The notes beneath the pieces are model-generated. The model saw only the letters and a list, made by a program, of their open reading frames with translations. It did no database searches and was not told the DNA's origin. Shown here one piece after another: positions 48,134-58,402 of a DNA stretch of 64,000 bases. The translations under genes and the position numbers were made by a program. Location: assembly GCA_035645695.1 (NCBI GenBank), contig DASQMC010000063.1:1-64000 (forward strand), given 5' to 3'. Position 1 is the stretch's first letter. Every line of letters starts with the position of its first letter. This DNA comes from JAIVJZ01 sp035645695. Its GTDB lineage: Bacteria; Acidobacteriota; Blastocatellia; Pyrinomonadales; Pyrinomonadaceae.

Positions 48134-51100
48134 ATGACATTGTTGAGAAAACTGCGCTCGCTCGCGCTCTCCCTGTTCGCCGCGCTCAATGTAATGCCCG
48201 CGACGGTGGCGCGCGCGCAGGAAGATAAAGCCGTAACGAAGACCGCCCCGCAAATCACCGCGCCGGCCGCGTCGCCGCAGCCCGTCCCGTATTTCACCGA
48301 ACCGACGCTTGCGCCGGATCGCTCCGAGATCGCGTTTGTCTCCGGCGGCGACATCTGGACGGTAGCGCTCGCGGGCGGCGAAGCCCGCCTGCTCGTTTCG
48401 CACGCCGCCAACGAGTCGCGCCCCGTCTATGCGCCCGACGGGCGGCGGCTCGCTTTCATCTCTAACCGCACCGGCAACGGCGACATCTACGTGCTCTCTT
48501 TCGACACGGGCGAACTGCGGCGCGTGACGTTTGACGACGCGAACGATCAACTCGACGCGTGGTCGCGCGACGGCCGCTGGCTCTATTTCTCCTCGACGAG
48601 CCGCGACATCGCAGGCATGAACGACATCTTCCGCGTCAGCCCCGAGGGCGGCACGCCGATGACGGTGAGCGCGGATCGCTATACGAACGAATTCTTCGCC
48701 GCGCCGTCGCCCGACGACACGACGCTGGCCTTCACGGCGCGCGGCATCGCCTCCGGTCAATGGTGGCGCAAGGGGCGCAGCCACATCGACGAATCGGAAA
48801 TCTGGTTGCTGCGCGGGGTGAACGGAAACACGAACGCGCCCTCCACGGCCTATGAGCAGATCACCAGGCGCGGCGCGAAAGAGATGTGGCCGATGTGGGA
48901 GGCAAACGGACGCGGCCTCTTCTACGTCTCCGACCGCAATGGTGCGCAGAACATCTGGCGGCGCGGCACCGGACAGGCCGACGCGGCGCAAGCCGTCACG
49001 AAATTCACGGACGGGCGCGTGCTCTGGCCGAGCATCTCCAACGACGGGCGCGTGATCGTCTTCGAGCGCAACTTCCGCATCTGGAAACTGGACACGTCGA
49101 ACAACGCGGCGAGCGAGGTCGCCATCACGCGACGCGGCGCGCCCGCCGAGCCGATTGTCGAGCACCTGCGTCTCACGGATCGCATTGACGAGTTCGCGCT
49201 CGCGCCCGACGGAAAGAAGGTGGCCTTTGTCGTGCGCGGCGAAGTGTTCGCCGCGTCGAGCGCGGACGGCGGCGACGCGGCGCGCATCACCGTCAGCCCC
49301 GCGGACGAATCGCAGGTTGCATGGTCGCCCGATAGCCGCCGCCTCGTCTATGTCTCCGACCGCGACGGCACGCCGCACCTCTTCAGCTACGACTTCGGGA
49401 GCAACACGGAGACGCAGGTAACGCGCGCCGCCGAAGCGGACGCGACGCCGCGCTTCTCGCCCGACGGGAAAATGCTCGCCTTCGTGCGCGCGGGCAGGGA
49501 ACTGCGCGTGGCGAACGTCGAGACGAAAAATGAGCGCGTGGTGGCGACCGGGATTTTCGAGAGGCCGCCGCTCAACCCCGACCGTCCCTTCGACTGGTCG
49601 CCCGATAGCCGCTGGATCGCTTTTATGCCGGTCGCGGCGAAGTTGTTTCGCAACGTGCAAATCGTTCGCGTTTTTGAAGGCACGGGCGCGCCCATGGTCG
49701 CCGCGCAGCCCGCCAGTTTTCTGGCGAACGTCTTCAGCAACACCGTCTCGTGGAGTCCAGACGGCACGTACATGCTGTTCGACACGGGGCAGCGCACGGA
49801 GAGTTTTCAAGTGGCGCGCATAGACCTTATCCCACGCACGCCGCGCTTCCGCGAAGACCAGTTCCGCGATCTGTTTCGCGAGGAAACGCCGCGCAATTTG
49901 ACGACGCCGCAGCAGCAGCGCGACACGACAACGCCCTCGCCCTCTCCAACGCCGACCGCTTCGCCCTCGCCTTCGCCCGCCGCCGCCACGGCGTCGCCCT
50001 CGCCCGCGCCGAATGCCGCGGACGAAAGGAAGAAAACGGGCGATAAGCGAGTCGAGATCACGTTTGAAGGCATTCGCCAGAGGCTCAGCCTGCTGCCCAT
50101 CGGCATTGACGTGAGCTATCAGGCGATCAGCCCGGACGGCAAGTGGGTCGTGCTCGTCGCGAGCGCGGCCGGGCAGCAGAACCTCTACGCCTACCCGCTC
50201 GACGAACTGGCGCGCGAACCGGCCGTGCCGAAGCAGTTGACCTCAACGCCGGGCTTCAAGGGTCTCGCGCAATTTTCGCCCGACAGCAAAGAGATTTTCT
50301 ACATCGAACAGGGACGCATCAACGTCGTCACGCTCGAAGGCAAGACGCGCCAACTCGCGGTCGCGGCGGAGATGGACGTGGATTTCTCGCGCGAGAAAAT
50401 GGAGGTGTTTCGGCAAGTCTGGTCATACCTGCACGAACATTTCTACGACCCGAATTTTCACGGCGTTAACTGGAACGCCGTGCGCGTTGACTACGAACCG
50501 CGCATCGCGGGCGCGCGCACGCCCGACGAAATGCGCCGCCTGTTGCAACTCATGGTCGGCGAGTTGAACGCCTCGCACTCGGGCGTCGGCGCGCCCCCTA
50601 CCGGAGCTACGCCCGCGACGGGGCGGCTCGGCCTGCGTTTTGATCGCAACGAATATGAGACCACCGGACGCCTGCGCGTGACGGAGGTCATACCGCTCAG
50701 CCCCGCCGCGCTCGCACGCGAGATCAAGCCCGGCGATTACCTCGTCGCCATCGACGGCAAGGAGACGGGCGCGCGCGCGAACCTCGACGAGTTGTTAAAT
50801 TACAAGATCAATCGCCGCGTGAGCGTGACCGTCACGTCTTCGGCGGCGGGTGGCGCGGAGAGGCGCGAACTGGCCGTGCGCCCCGTGAACGCGGCGACGG
50901 AGAAAGCCCTGCTCTATCGCAAGTGGGTCGAGGACAATCGCGCTTACGTCTCGCGCATCAGCAACGGGCGGCTCGGTTACGTCCACATGTTCGACATGGG
51001 TTCGGCCTCGCTCGCGCAACTCTACGTCGATCTCGACGTTGAGAACCATTCGCGCGAGGGCGTCGTCGTTGACGTGCGCAACAACAACGGCGGCTTCGTC

Positions 51101-51544
51101 AACGTCTATGCCATCGACGTGCTCTCGCGGCGCGGCTATCTGACGATGACGCCGCGCGGCCAAACCTCCGCGCCCGCGCGCACCGTGCTCGGCCAACGCT
51201 CGCTCGAATCGCCGACCATCCTCGTTACAAACCAGCATTCGCTGTCCGACGCCGAAGATTTCGCCGAAGGATATCGCACCCTCAAACTCGGCAAGGTGGT
51301 CGGCGAGCCGACTTCCGGCTGGATCATCTATACCTGGAATCAGCAGCTTATCGATGGTTCGAGCGTGCGCCTGCCGCGCATGAAGGTTCAGGCGGCCGAC
51401 GGCACGAACATGGAATTGAACCCGCGCCCCGTGGACGTGACGGTCTCGCGCCCCATCGGCGAGACATACACGGGGCGGGATTCGCAACTCGACGCGGCCG
51501 TGGGCGAGTTGATCAAACAACTCGGCAGCGGCGCGCGGAAGTGA
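48134..51544 (+). CDS. Secreted tricorn-like S41 peptidase
   Basis: A 1136-residue exported protease. A signal peptide (LRSLALSLFAALNVMPATVARA) is followed by N-terminal PD40/TolB beta-propellers (about 50-600; SPDGKMLAFVRAG, WSPDSRRLVYVSD), a TPSPSP linker near residue 600, a second propeller-like part, a tricorn C1-like region, a PDZ domain (RVTEVIPLSPAALAREIKPG) and a C-terminal S41 domain. Catalytic features are VVDVRNNNGGFV, TNQHSLSDAEDFAEG (nucleophile serine) and KVVGEPTSGWI. It likely trims peptides outside the cytoplasm. A GGAGGA site precedes the ATG at 48134. Confidence 0.92.
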   Translation: MTLLRKLRSLALSLFAALNVMPATVARAQEDKAVTKTAPQITAPAASPQPVPYFTEPTLAPDRSEIAFVSGGDIWTVALAGGEARLLVSHAANESRPVYAPDGRRLAFISNRTGNGDIYVLSFDTGELRRVTFDDANDQLDAWSRDGRWLYFSSTSRDIAGMNDIFRVSPEGGTPMTVSADRYTNEFFAAPSPDDTTLAFTARGIASGQWWRKGRSHIDESEIWLLRGVNGNTNAPSTAYEQITRRGAKEMWPMWEANGRGLFYVSDRNGAQNIWRRGTGQADAAQAVTKFTDGRVLWPSISNDGRVIVFERNFRIWKLDTSNNAASEVAITRRGAPAEPIVEHLRLTDRIDEFALAPDGKKVAFVVRGEVFAASSADGGDAARITVSPADESQVAWSPDSRRLVYVSDRDGTPHLFSYDFGSNTETQVTRAAEADATPRFSPDGKMLAFVRAGRELRVANVETKNERVVATGIFERPPLNPDRPFDWSPDSRWIAFMPVAAKLFRNVQIVRVFEGTGAPMVAAQPASFLANVFSNTVSWSPDGTYMLFDTGQRTESFQVARIDLIPRTPRFREDQFRDLFREETPRNLTTPQQQRDTTTPSPSPTPTASPSPSPAAATASPSPAPNAADERKKTGDKRVEITFEGIRQRLSLLPIGIDVSYQAISPDGKWVVLVASAAGQQNLYAYPLDELAREPAVPKQLTSTPGFKGLAQFSPDSKEIFYIEQGRINVVTLEGKTRQLAVAAEMDVDFSREKMEVFRQVWSYLHEHFYDPNFHGVNWNAVRVDYEPRIAGARTPDEMRRLLQLMVGELNASHSGVGAPPTGATPATGRLGLRFDRNEYETTGRLRVTEVIPLSPAALAREIKPGDYLVAIDGKETGARANLDELLNYKINRRVSVTVTSSAAGGAERRELAVRPVNAATEKALLYRKWVEDNRAYVSRISNGRLGYVHMFDMGSASLAQLYVDLDVENHSREGVVVDVRNNNGGFVNVYAIDVLSRRGYLTMTPRGQTSAPARTVLGQRSLESPTILVTNQHSLSDAEDFAEGYRTLKLGKVVGEPTSGWIIYTWNQQLIDGSSVRLPRMKVQAADGTNMELNPRPVDVTVSRPIGETYTGRDSQLDAAVGELIKQLGSGARK

Positions 51545-51564
51545 CGCGGAAAGGAGCACGCCCG

Positions 51565-52095
51565 ATGATGCCGCGCAACATTTGGTTTGAACGGAAGTTC
51601 ACGCTCGATCTGCCGCTTTCGATGTTCCCGAACGTTCTGGAGCGCGTGCGCGGCACGCCCGCGCGACTCGAAGATCGGCTCCTCAAGTTGCCGCGCGAAG
51701 TGTTGACGCGCCGCGCGGGCGACGCGTGGTCAATGCAGGAACAGGCAGGTCACTTGCTCGATCTGGGCGCGCTCGACCTCGGCCGCCTCGACGATTACGC
51801 GGCCGGACTCGCCACCCTGCGTCCCGCCGACCTCGGAAACCGCAGGACGCACGAGGCCAATCACAACGCCGATTCAATCGAACGAATACTAGTCTCGTTT
51901 CGCGCCGAGCGCGCCGAGTTTGTGCGGCGTCTGGAAGAGTTTGACCCGCAAGACGCGGGGCGCACCGCCCTTCACCCGCGCCTGAATCAGCCGATGCGCG
52001 TCATCGACTTCGCCTACTTCATCGCCGAACACGACGACCATCATCTCGCCCGCATCAGCGATTTGATACGCATAGAGGGAAACGCGGAAGTATGA
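51565..52095 (+). CDS. DinB-like four-helix-bundle protein
   Basis: A 176-residue protein of the DinB/YfiT superfamily. The metal-binding histidines are in MQEQAGHLLDLGALD, the ANHNADSIERIL region and IAEHDDHHLARISDL. Members are often thiol-dependent transferases or detoxification proteins, and no substrate is indicated. The ATG at 51565 has an AAAGGAG site, preferred over a GTG overlapping the protease stop codon. It directly follows the S41 peptidase. Confidence 0.82.
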   Translation: MMPRNIWFERKFTLDLPLSMFPNVLERVRGTPARLEDRLLKLPREVLTRRAGDAWSMQEQAGHLLDLGALDLGRLDDYAAGLATLRPADLGNRRTHEANHNADSIERILVSFRAERAEFVRRLEEFDPQDAGRTALHPRLNQPMRVIDFAYFIAEHDDHHLARISDLIRIEGNAEV

Positions 52096-52170
52096 ACGCG
52101 GAACGATGAACTGAAAGCAGGAGACAGGAGATAGAAGACAGGAGTCGGAAAACAGGAGTCAGGAGTTAAG
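52087..52170. repeat. Single-arm composite heptad array
   Basis: GAACGCGGAACGATGAA is followed by GGAGACA, GGAGATA, GAAGACA, GGAGTCG, GAAAACA, GGAGTCA and GGAGTTA, all with 7-base spacing. The word order matches the left arm at 45483-45552, but no complementary right arm follows. It begins over the end of the DinB gene. Confidence 0.85.
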
Positions 52171-52238
52171 TGAGCGCGTCCCGTCCCCACGAGGAATAAG
52201 GAGAATATTGCAAATGAAAGTAATCCGATAAGCACCGC

Positions 52239-52640
52239 CTAGTTATCACCATCCGATGCGGGGAGGAACGTGCCGAACGTCCAGAGATGCCCTTCAACGT
52301 CGCGAGCGTGATACTCGCGCGTGCCGAAGTCCGTATCCACGGGCGCGCTCACGATCCGTGCGCCCGCCGCTCGCGCACGCTCGAAATGCGCGTCGAGTTC
52401 GTCCACATACACGTAGAGGGCTTGCGTTGAAACACCGAGCGCCTCCGGGCTTGCCATGCCATCGTCGAGCCTGACCGTTCCCAGCATGACGACGTTCGTC
52501 CCGAGTTTCAACTGCGCATGCCGGACGACCGCCCCCGACTCCGGGACTGAGAACAATTCGATGAAGCCGAACGCCGCGCAGAGAAATTGAATCGCCCCGC
52601 GCGCATCATTGTATCGAAGGATAGGAAAGATCGTCTGCAT
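52239..52640 (-). CDS. VOC-family (glyoxalase/bleomycin resistance-like) protein
   Basis: A 133-residue protein. FPILRYNDARGAIQFLCAAFGF at the start and VYVDELDAHFERARAAGARI, FGTREYHARDVEGHLWTFGT later are typical of the PhnB/YdfO-like VOC group. VOC proteins bind a divalent metal and act on small molecules. Function here is unassigned. It is convergent with the DinB gene. Confidence 0.85.
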   Translation of the reverse strand: MQTIFPILRYNDARGAIQFLCAAFGFIELFSVPESGAVVRHAQLKLGTNVVMLGTVRLDDGMASPEALGVSTQALYVYVDELDAHFERARAAGARIVSAPVDTDFGTREYHARDVEGHLWTFGTFLPASDGDN

Positions 52641-52777
52641 GACTCTCCTTGCGGTTTCCTGCCCGGCATCACCCGCCGCGCACTCAACCTTACTACGGCC
52701 AAGTCTTGCGGATGAGAGCTACGCTATTCGCGGTTGGGTTGCATACCATTGTTGGACGCTGACTAATAGTGAAATCT

Positions 52778-53236
52778 CTACCGCCGCATGATTAATTTTT
52801 CCGGCAACTCTTTGCCTTTCACATAGTAGATAGTCCCGCTTGAGAAATTGCCCCACCCGAAAACCATCGCGTCATAATTCTGCTTATTACCCTGAGTCCG
52901 ATTCCACATGAAGGAGATGAGCCGGAGCAGGACATTTCCCCACGCTTTACGCTCAGGCAAAGTAATGAATCCGTTTTCATCGCTCCTAAAATCTTCCTCC
53001 AACCAAAGCATTTGGAAGTTAGGGTTAACCCAATTCTGACTGACGGCTAAATTTTTGATTGGACGCCCCTGCTCATCAACCACCTGGATTCTCCACGATG
53101 GCGCGATCCGGCTTTTCCAAGGGAACAGTAAAATTATTGAGACGCAGATTAACGCCCCGGCGAGACGAGAAATACGCTTCCGCAGCAAAATGAAATGGCT
53201 ACTCATTTCCCTATGCTTGCCATTCAACAAAGGCAT
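52778..53236 (-). CDS. Hypothetical signal-anchored protein, lower GC
   Basis: A protein of up to 152 residues with one N-terminal hydrophobic helix (LAGALICVSIILLFPW). An extracytoplasmic part follows (WRIQVVDEQGRPIKNLAVSQ, DENGFITLPERKAWGNVLLR), which resembles a small CNA-B/carboxypeptidase-regulatory-like beta-sandwich. I do not recognise a named family. Base composition is lower in GC than its neighbours, suggesting transfer. An internal ATG at 53206 (MSSHFILL) is an alternative start. Confidence 0.6.
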   Translation of the reverse strand: MPLLNGKHREMSSHFILLRKRISRLAGALICVSIILLFPWKSRIAPSWRIQVVDEQGRPIKNLAVSQNWVNPNFQMLWLEEDFRSDENGFITLPERKAWGNVLLRLISFMWNRTQGNKQNYDAMVFGWGNFSSGTIYYVKGKELPEKLIMRR

Positions 53237-53368
53237 CTAACGTATATTAGACCGTAGCGGCATTTATCGAAAAACGCATTAGCCGCATTCGAGGGATTAT
53301 AGCGAGGCGGTCTGCACGCACAATAGGCGGATTTTCCCGAACGGGTGAGCGCGGCGTTTCATAGCCGG

Positions 53369-54799
<1,431 letters not shown>

Positions 54800-55139
54800 A
54801 AACGCAGTTTAGCATACGGCGTTCGGTTTGAGTTTCAATAGAACTTTGAGAAGTGTGCGGGGCGGCTTCGATTGAGTTCGGGCGCGGGGGGACTATCAAT
54901 GCAGACGCAAACGCGGACGCAGGAGACGCGCGGGAGATGCGGGGTAAAGCCATTTGAAATTTCAAATGTGAGATTTCAAATTTGAAATTTACTGATGCCT
55001 TTGAAATCTCACATTTGAAATTTCCCGACGCCATAGAAATCTCACATTTGAAATTTCCCGATGCCTTCCGACGTGCCGTCTTCTCATCTTCCTCCGTGCG
55101 CTCGGGCGCTGGCCTATGCGTGCCGCTGCGGCGGGCGAT
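54800..55139. other. Intergenic region between hemD and the NtrC-type gene
   Basis: Much of this gap is an AT-rich repeat block (54951-55061). The rest (54800-54950 and 55062-55139) shows no gene or recognisable promoter. Confidence 0.5.
54951..55061. repeat. AT-rich heptad block with 33-base direct repeats
   Basis: CATTTGAAATTTCAAATG and related 7-base words (54951-54990) are followed by two direct copies, 33 bases apart, of GAAATCTCACATTTGAAATT (55003 and 55036). The second part is complementary to parts of the first, so hairpins can form. Confidence 0.8.
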
Positions 55140-55967
55140 TCAACTTCTTTGCGAGAAATAATCCGCGATGGCGCGTGCGAGCGCGGCGGTCGTAAATTCG
55201 GCGGGTTGAATGTGGGTTGCGAGGTTGTAGTCGGCGGCGGTGCGCGCGGTGATGTCGCCGATGCAGGCGACGCGTATGCCTTTCAGTAGTTCGCCGAGGT
55301 CGTGCGTGTCGAAGAGTTGCGCGAAGTTAGAAACGGTCGAAGAACTCGTGAAGGTAATGCAATCGACCGCGCCGCCGACGAGCAACGCTTCGACGCGCGC
55401 ACGGTCGGTCGTCTTCGGCGGGACGGTGCGATAGGCGACGACCGTATCGGCGCGAGCCCCTGCCTCTTCAAGCGCACGCGGCAGGTAGTCGCGCGCGACG
55501 GCGGCGCGCGGGATGAGGAAGTTCAGACTAGTGAAACGCTCGCGCCCGCCGAGATAATTCGCCAGCGCGTCGAAGACGCCTTCGGCCTTGAACTCGCCGG
55601 GCACGACATCCACATGGACGCGCGCGTCGCGCAGGCGGTCGGCCGTGGCCGTGCCGACGGCGCAGACCTGTATTTCGTCCAGCAATCCGGCGTCGTGTCC
55701 CTGTGCCTCAAGGCGGCGCATGAAGAAGTCCACGCTGTTCGTGCTGTTGAAGACGAGCCAGTCGTAGCCGTAGAGGTGCTCGATGGCTTCGTCCAACGGC
55801 GCGAAACTTTCCGGTTCGACGATCTCGATGGTGGGACAGTGCAGGACGCGCGCGCCGTCGCGTTCGAGCGCGGCGGCGAACTCCGCCGACTGCGACAGAG
55901 CGCGCGTGACGACGACGGTGCGCCCGCGCAAGGGGAGATTTTGTGTGCGAGGTGAATCGGTTGTCAT
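55140..55967 (-). CDS. hemD: Uroporphyrinogen-III synthase
   Basis: A 275-residue enzyme that cyclises and inverts hydroxymethylbilane in tetrapyrrole synthesis. It shows the weakly conserved two-lobed HemD pattern: LRGRTVVVTRALSQSAEFAAAL, YDWLVFNSTNSVDFFMRRL, VCAVGTATADRLRDARVHVD, ITFTSSSTVSNFAQLF and VACIGDITARTAADY. The family tolerates high divergence, and genomic position after hemC supports the call. It is last in ccsA-hemA-hemC-hemD on the minus strand. Confidence 0.9.
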   Translation of the reverse strand: MTTDSPRTQNLPLRGRTVVVTRALSQSAEFAAALERDGARVLHCPTIEIVEPESFAPLDEAIEHLYGYDWLVFNSTNSVDFFMRRLEAQGHDAGLLDEIQVCAVGTATADRLRDARVHVDVVPGEFKAEGVFDALANYLGGRERFTSLNFLIPRAAVARDYLPRALEEAGARADTVVAYRTVPPKTTDRARVEALLVGGAVDCITFTSSSTVSNFAQLFDTHDLGELLKGIRVACIGDITARTAADYNLATHIQPAEFTTAALARAIADYFSQRS

Positions 55968-56021
55968 GGCGTGCGGCGGCGCAGGGAATGCGGCGTCAAG
56001 AGGAAACTGAACGGGCAGCGC

Positions 56022-56960
56022 TCAAACTGTTAAGCCTGCGAGCAAATCCTCTGCGCCGTGTTCGCGCAGACGCGCGGCGAGCGTTTCGCCCGCGCGGGGG
56101 GCGTGCGCGGCGTCGTCTTCGATGCGGTCGCGGATAACTCTCCGGCCGTCGAGCGCGGCGACGAGGGCGTCGAGCCGAAGCGTGTCGCCCTCTACGATTG
56201 CGTGCGCGGCGATGGGAACCTGGCAGCCGCCGCCGAGCGCAAAGAGCAGGGCGCGTTCGGCGGTGCAGGCGGCGCGCGTCGGGGCGTGTTCGAGAAGGGA
56301 GACGAGCGCGGCGGTGCGCGTGTCGTTCGCGCGCGTCTCGATGCCGAGCGCGCCCTGCCCGACGGCGGGCAACATCTCCGCGTGAGAGATGGCGGCGTCG
56401 ATGCGTCGCTCGAAGCCGAGGCGGCGCAAGCCCGCGGAGGCGAGGATGATCGCGTCGTAGCCGCCTTCGTCCAGTTTGCGCAACCGCGTGTCCACGTTGC
56501 CACGCAAATCCTTGATGACCACGTCGGGACGCAGGTGCTTCAACTGCCCCTGCCGCCGCAAACTCGACGTGCCGACGACCGCATTCAGCGGCAGACCCGA
56601 GAGCGAATGATCTTTCGCCGCGCCGCCCGCGCGCAGAATCAACGCATCGCGCGCGTCTTCGCGTTCGGTGATGGCCGTGATGGCGAGGTTGTCGGGCAGG
56701 GTCGTCGGTAAATCCTTGAGCGAGTGGACGGCCAGATCGATCTCTTCGGCGAGCAGAGCCTCTTCGAGTTCCTTCGTGAAGACGCCTTTGCCGCCGATGA
56801 CGGCGAGCGGCACGTCGAGCATCACGTCGCCGGAAGTCTTGATGACCCGGATGCGAATCTCCGCTTCAGGGCGCAACTCCGAGAGCCGCGCCTTGACCCA
56901 TTCCGATTGCCACAGCGCGAGCTTCGAGCCGCGCGAGCCGATGACGAAATGATCTCTCAT
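56022..56960 (-). CDS. hemC: Porphobilinogen deaminase (hydroxymethylbilane synthase)
   Basis: A 312-residue enzyme that joins four porphobilinogens on a dipyrromethane cofactor. Motifs: IGSRGSKLALWQSEWV, GGKGVFTKELEEALL, DLAVHSLKDLPTTLP, GTSSLRRQGQL, RGNVDTRLRKLDEGGYDAI and LPAVGQGALGIE. The cofactor-binding cysteine is in LFALGGGCQVPIAAHA. The start is the ATG at 56960, since an upstream TTG would add three residues. A perfect 17-base hairpin separates it from hemA. Confidence 0.96.
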   Translation of the reverse strand: MRDHFVIGSRGSKLALWQSEWVKARLSELRPEAEIRIRVIKTSGDVMLDVPLAVIGGKGVFTKELEEALLAEEIDLAVHSLKDLPTTLPDNLAITAITEREDARDALILRAGGAAKDHSLSGLPLNAVVGTSSLRRQGQLKHLRPDVVIKDLRGNVDTRLRKLDEGGYDAIILASAGLRRLGFERRIDAAISHAEMLPAVGQGALGIETRANDTRTAALVSLLEHAPTRAACTAERALLFALGGGCQVPIAAHAIVEGDTLRLDALVAALDGRRVIRDRIEDDAAHAPRAGETLAARLREHGAEDLLAGLTV

Positions 56961-56974
56961 AACGTGCAAGGGGA

Positions 56975-57031
56975 CGCTAGATCAGAGGCCGTTCAAAGCA
57001 GCTTACCCGTTCTCCGGCCTCTGATCTAGCG
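56975..57031 (-). terminator. Perfect 17-bp hairpin between hemA and hemC
   Basis: CGCTAGATCAGAGGCCG (56975-56991) and CGGCCTCTGATCTAGCG (57015-57031) are exact complements with a 23-base loop. It lies just after the hemA stop codon. No U-run follows, so it may be a processing or attenuation structure rather than an efficient terminator. Confidence 0.6.
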
Positions 57032-57050
57032 CCCCCCGCTCTTTGACCTT

Positions 57051-58319
57051 TCATTCTTCCAGTCCGAAAGTGTTGCGCCATGCCCTGAGATTTTCTTCCT
57101 CGCCCGTATCGTGCGAGCGGCGCAGGCGATTGATGATGGGGTGCGAAATTTTGTTGACGGTGGACATCAGCAGGGCTTCGACGGCGCGCTCCTGTTCGGG
57201 CGTCAACTCGCCGAGGCGGCTGCGCTGGCGTTTGAGTTCGGCCTGCGCGATCTCTTCCAATTTCTGGCGGAGGGCGGCCACCGTCGGGCCGAGATCGAGC
57301 GAGCGCAACGCCTGTTGAAACTGCATGACCTCGGATTCGACGATCAACTCGGCTCGTTCGGCCTCGCGCTCGCGCTCGCGTATGTTCGAGGCGACGACCG
57401 CTTCCAGATCGTCCACGTCGAAGACGAACAAATTATCGAGTTCGCCGACCGACGGGTCTACGTTGCGCGGCACGCTGATGTCTATGAAGAAGGCCGGACG
57501 CTGCCGCCGCGCCGCCAGAGCCTCGCGCGCCATCTCCTGCGTGACGACGTATTCGTCGGCGGCCGTCGAGCAGACGACGATGTCGGCTTCGGCCAGATGC
57601 GCGGGGAGCGTTGAGAAGTCGAGCGCGGTGCCTTTGATCTTGTTCGCGAGTTGCTCGGCGGTCTCGATGGTGCGGTTGGTGACGAGGATGCGCGACGCGC
57701 CCGCGCTCGCCAGATGTTGCGCGGCGAGTTCGGCCATCTCGCCCGCGCCGATGACGAGCACGGTCGTGCCCTTGAGCGAGCCGAAGATTTTGCGCCCGAG
57801 TTCGACCGCCGTGAAACTGATCGAGACGGCCGAAGCGGCGATCCCCGTCTCCGAGCGCACGCGCTTGGCGACGTGCAGCGCGTGATGGACGAGCCGGTGG
57901 AGGACGCGCCCCGCCGTGCCCGCCGTGACCGCGTTCGAGTAGGCGCGCCGCACCTGTCCGAGCACCTGCGGTTCCCCGACGACCATCGAATCGAGCGAAG
58001 AGGCGACGCGGAAAACATGTCGCACGGCCTCCTCGTCGGCGTGCGTGTAGAGATGCTCGCCGAAAAACTTGTTCGGCACGCGCCGCGTCTCGCTCAGGAA
58101 GGAACTGATGCGCGTCGTCCCCTCTTCGCCGCTCACGCCGCGCGTCGCCGCGAGCACCTCGACGCGATTACAGGTGGAGACGATCAAGCCCTCGCTGATC
58201 AACTCGCCGTCAACCAGCGTCTGCAAAGTTTCGGCGCACGCCTCGTCCGTAAAGGCCAGACGCTCGCGCACCTCCACCGGCGCAGTTTTATGATTGAGTC
58301 CGACGAGAATAATTGACAT
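57051..58319 (-). CDS. hemA: Glutamyl-tRNA reductase
   Basis: A 422-residue enzyme for the first step of C5-pathway tetrapyrrole synthesis, reducing Glu-tRNA to glutamate-1-semialdehyde. Motifs: GLNHKTAPVEVRERLAF, the catalytic cysteine in VSTCNRVEVLA, GEPQVLGQVRRAY, the NADPH-binding VLVIGAGEMAELAAQHL and DISVPRNVDP. The C-terminal dimerisation helices end the protein. It follows the CcsA gene on the minus strand across a perfect heptad hairpin. Confidence 0.97.
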   Translation of the reverse strand: MSIILVGLNHKTAPVEVRERLAFTDEACAETLQTLVDGELISEGLIVSTCNRVEVLAATRGVSGEEGTTRISSFLSETRRVPNKFFGEHLYTHADEEAVRHVFRVASSLDSMVVGEPQVLGQVRRAYSNAVTAGTAGRVLHRLVHHALHVAKRVRSETGIAASAVSISFTAVELGRKIFGSLKGTTVLVIGAGEMAELAAQHLASAGASRILVTNRTIETAEQLANKIKGTALDFSTLPAHLAEADIVVCSTAADEYVVTQEMAREALAARRQRPAFFIDISVPRNVDPSVGELDNLFVFDVDDLEAVVASNIREREREAERAELIVESEVMQFQQALRSLDLGPTVAALRQKLEEIAQAELKRQRSRLGELTPEQERAVEALLMSTVNKISHPIINRLRRSHDTGEEENLRAWRNTFGLEE

Positions 58320-58323
58320 AAAA

Positions 58324-58402
58324 AGTGAGCAGTAAGCAGTAAGCAGTGAGCAGTAAAAGCAGTTTGTCTTGACTGCTCACTGCTTACTGCTTACTGCTCA
58401 CT
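58324..58402. repeat. Perfect heptad inverted repeat, word AGCAGTA/AGCAGTG (ccsA-hemA gap)
   Basis: The 31-base arms (58324-58354 and 58372-58402) are exact complements. The right arm overlaps the ccsA stop codon and the left arm ends five bases before the hemA ATG. The loop is AAAAGCAGTTTGTCTTG. Read in the direction of transcription, it gives TGA/TAA codons in all three frames. Confidence 0.95.
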
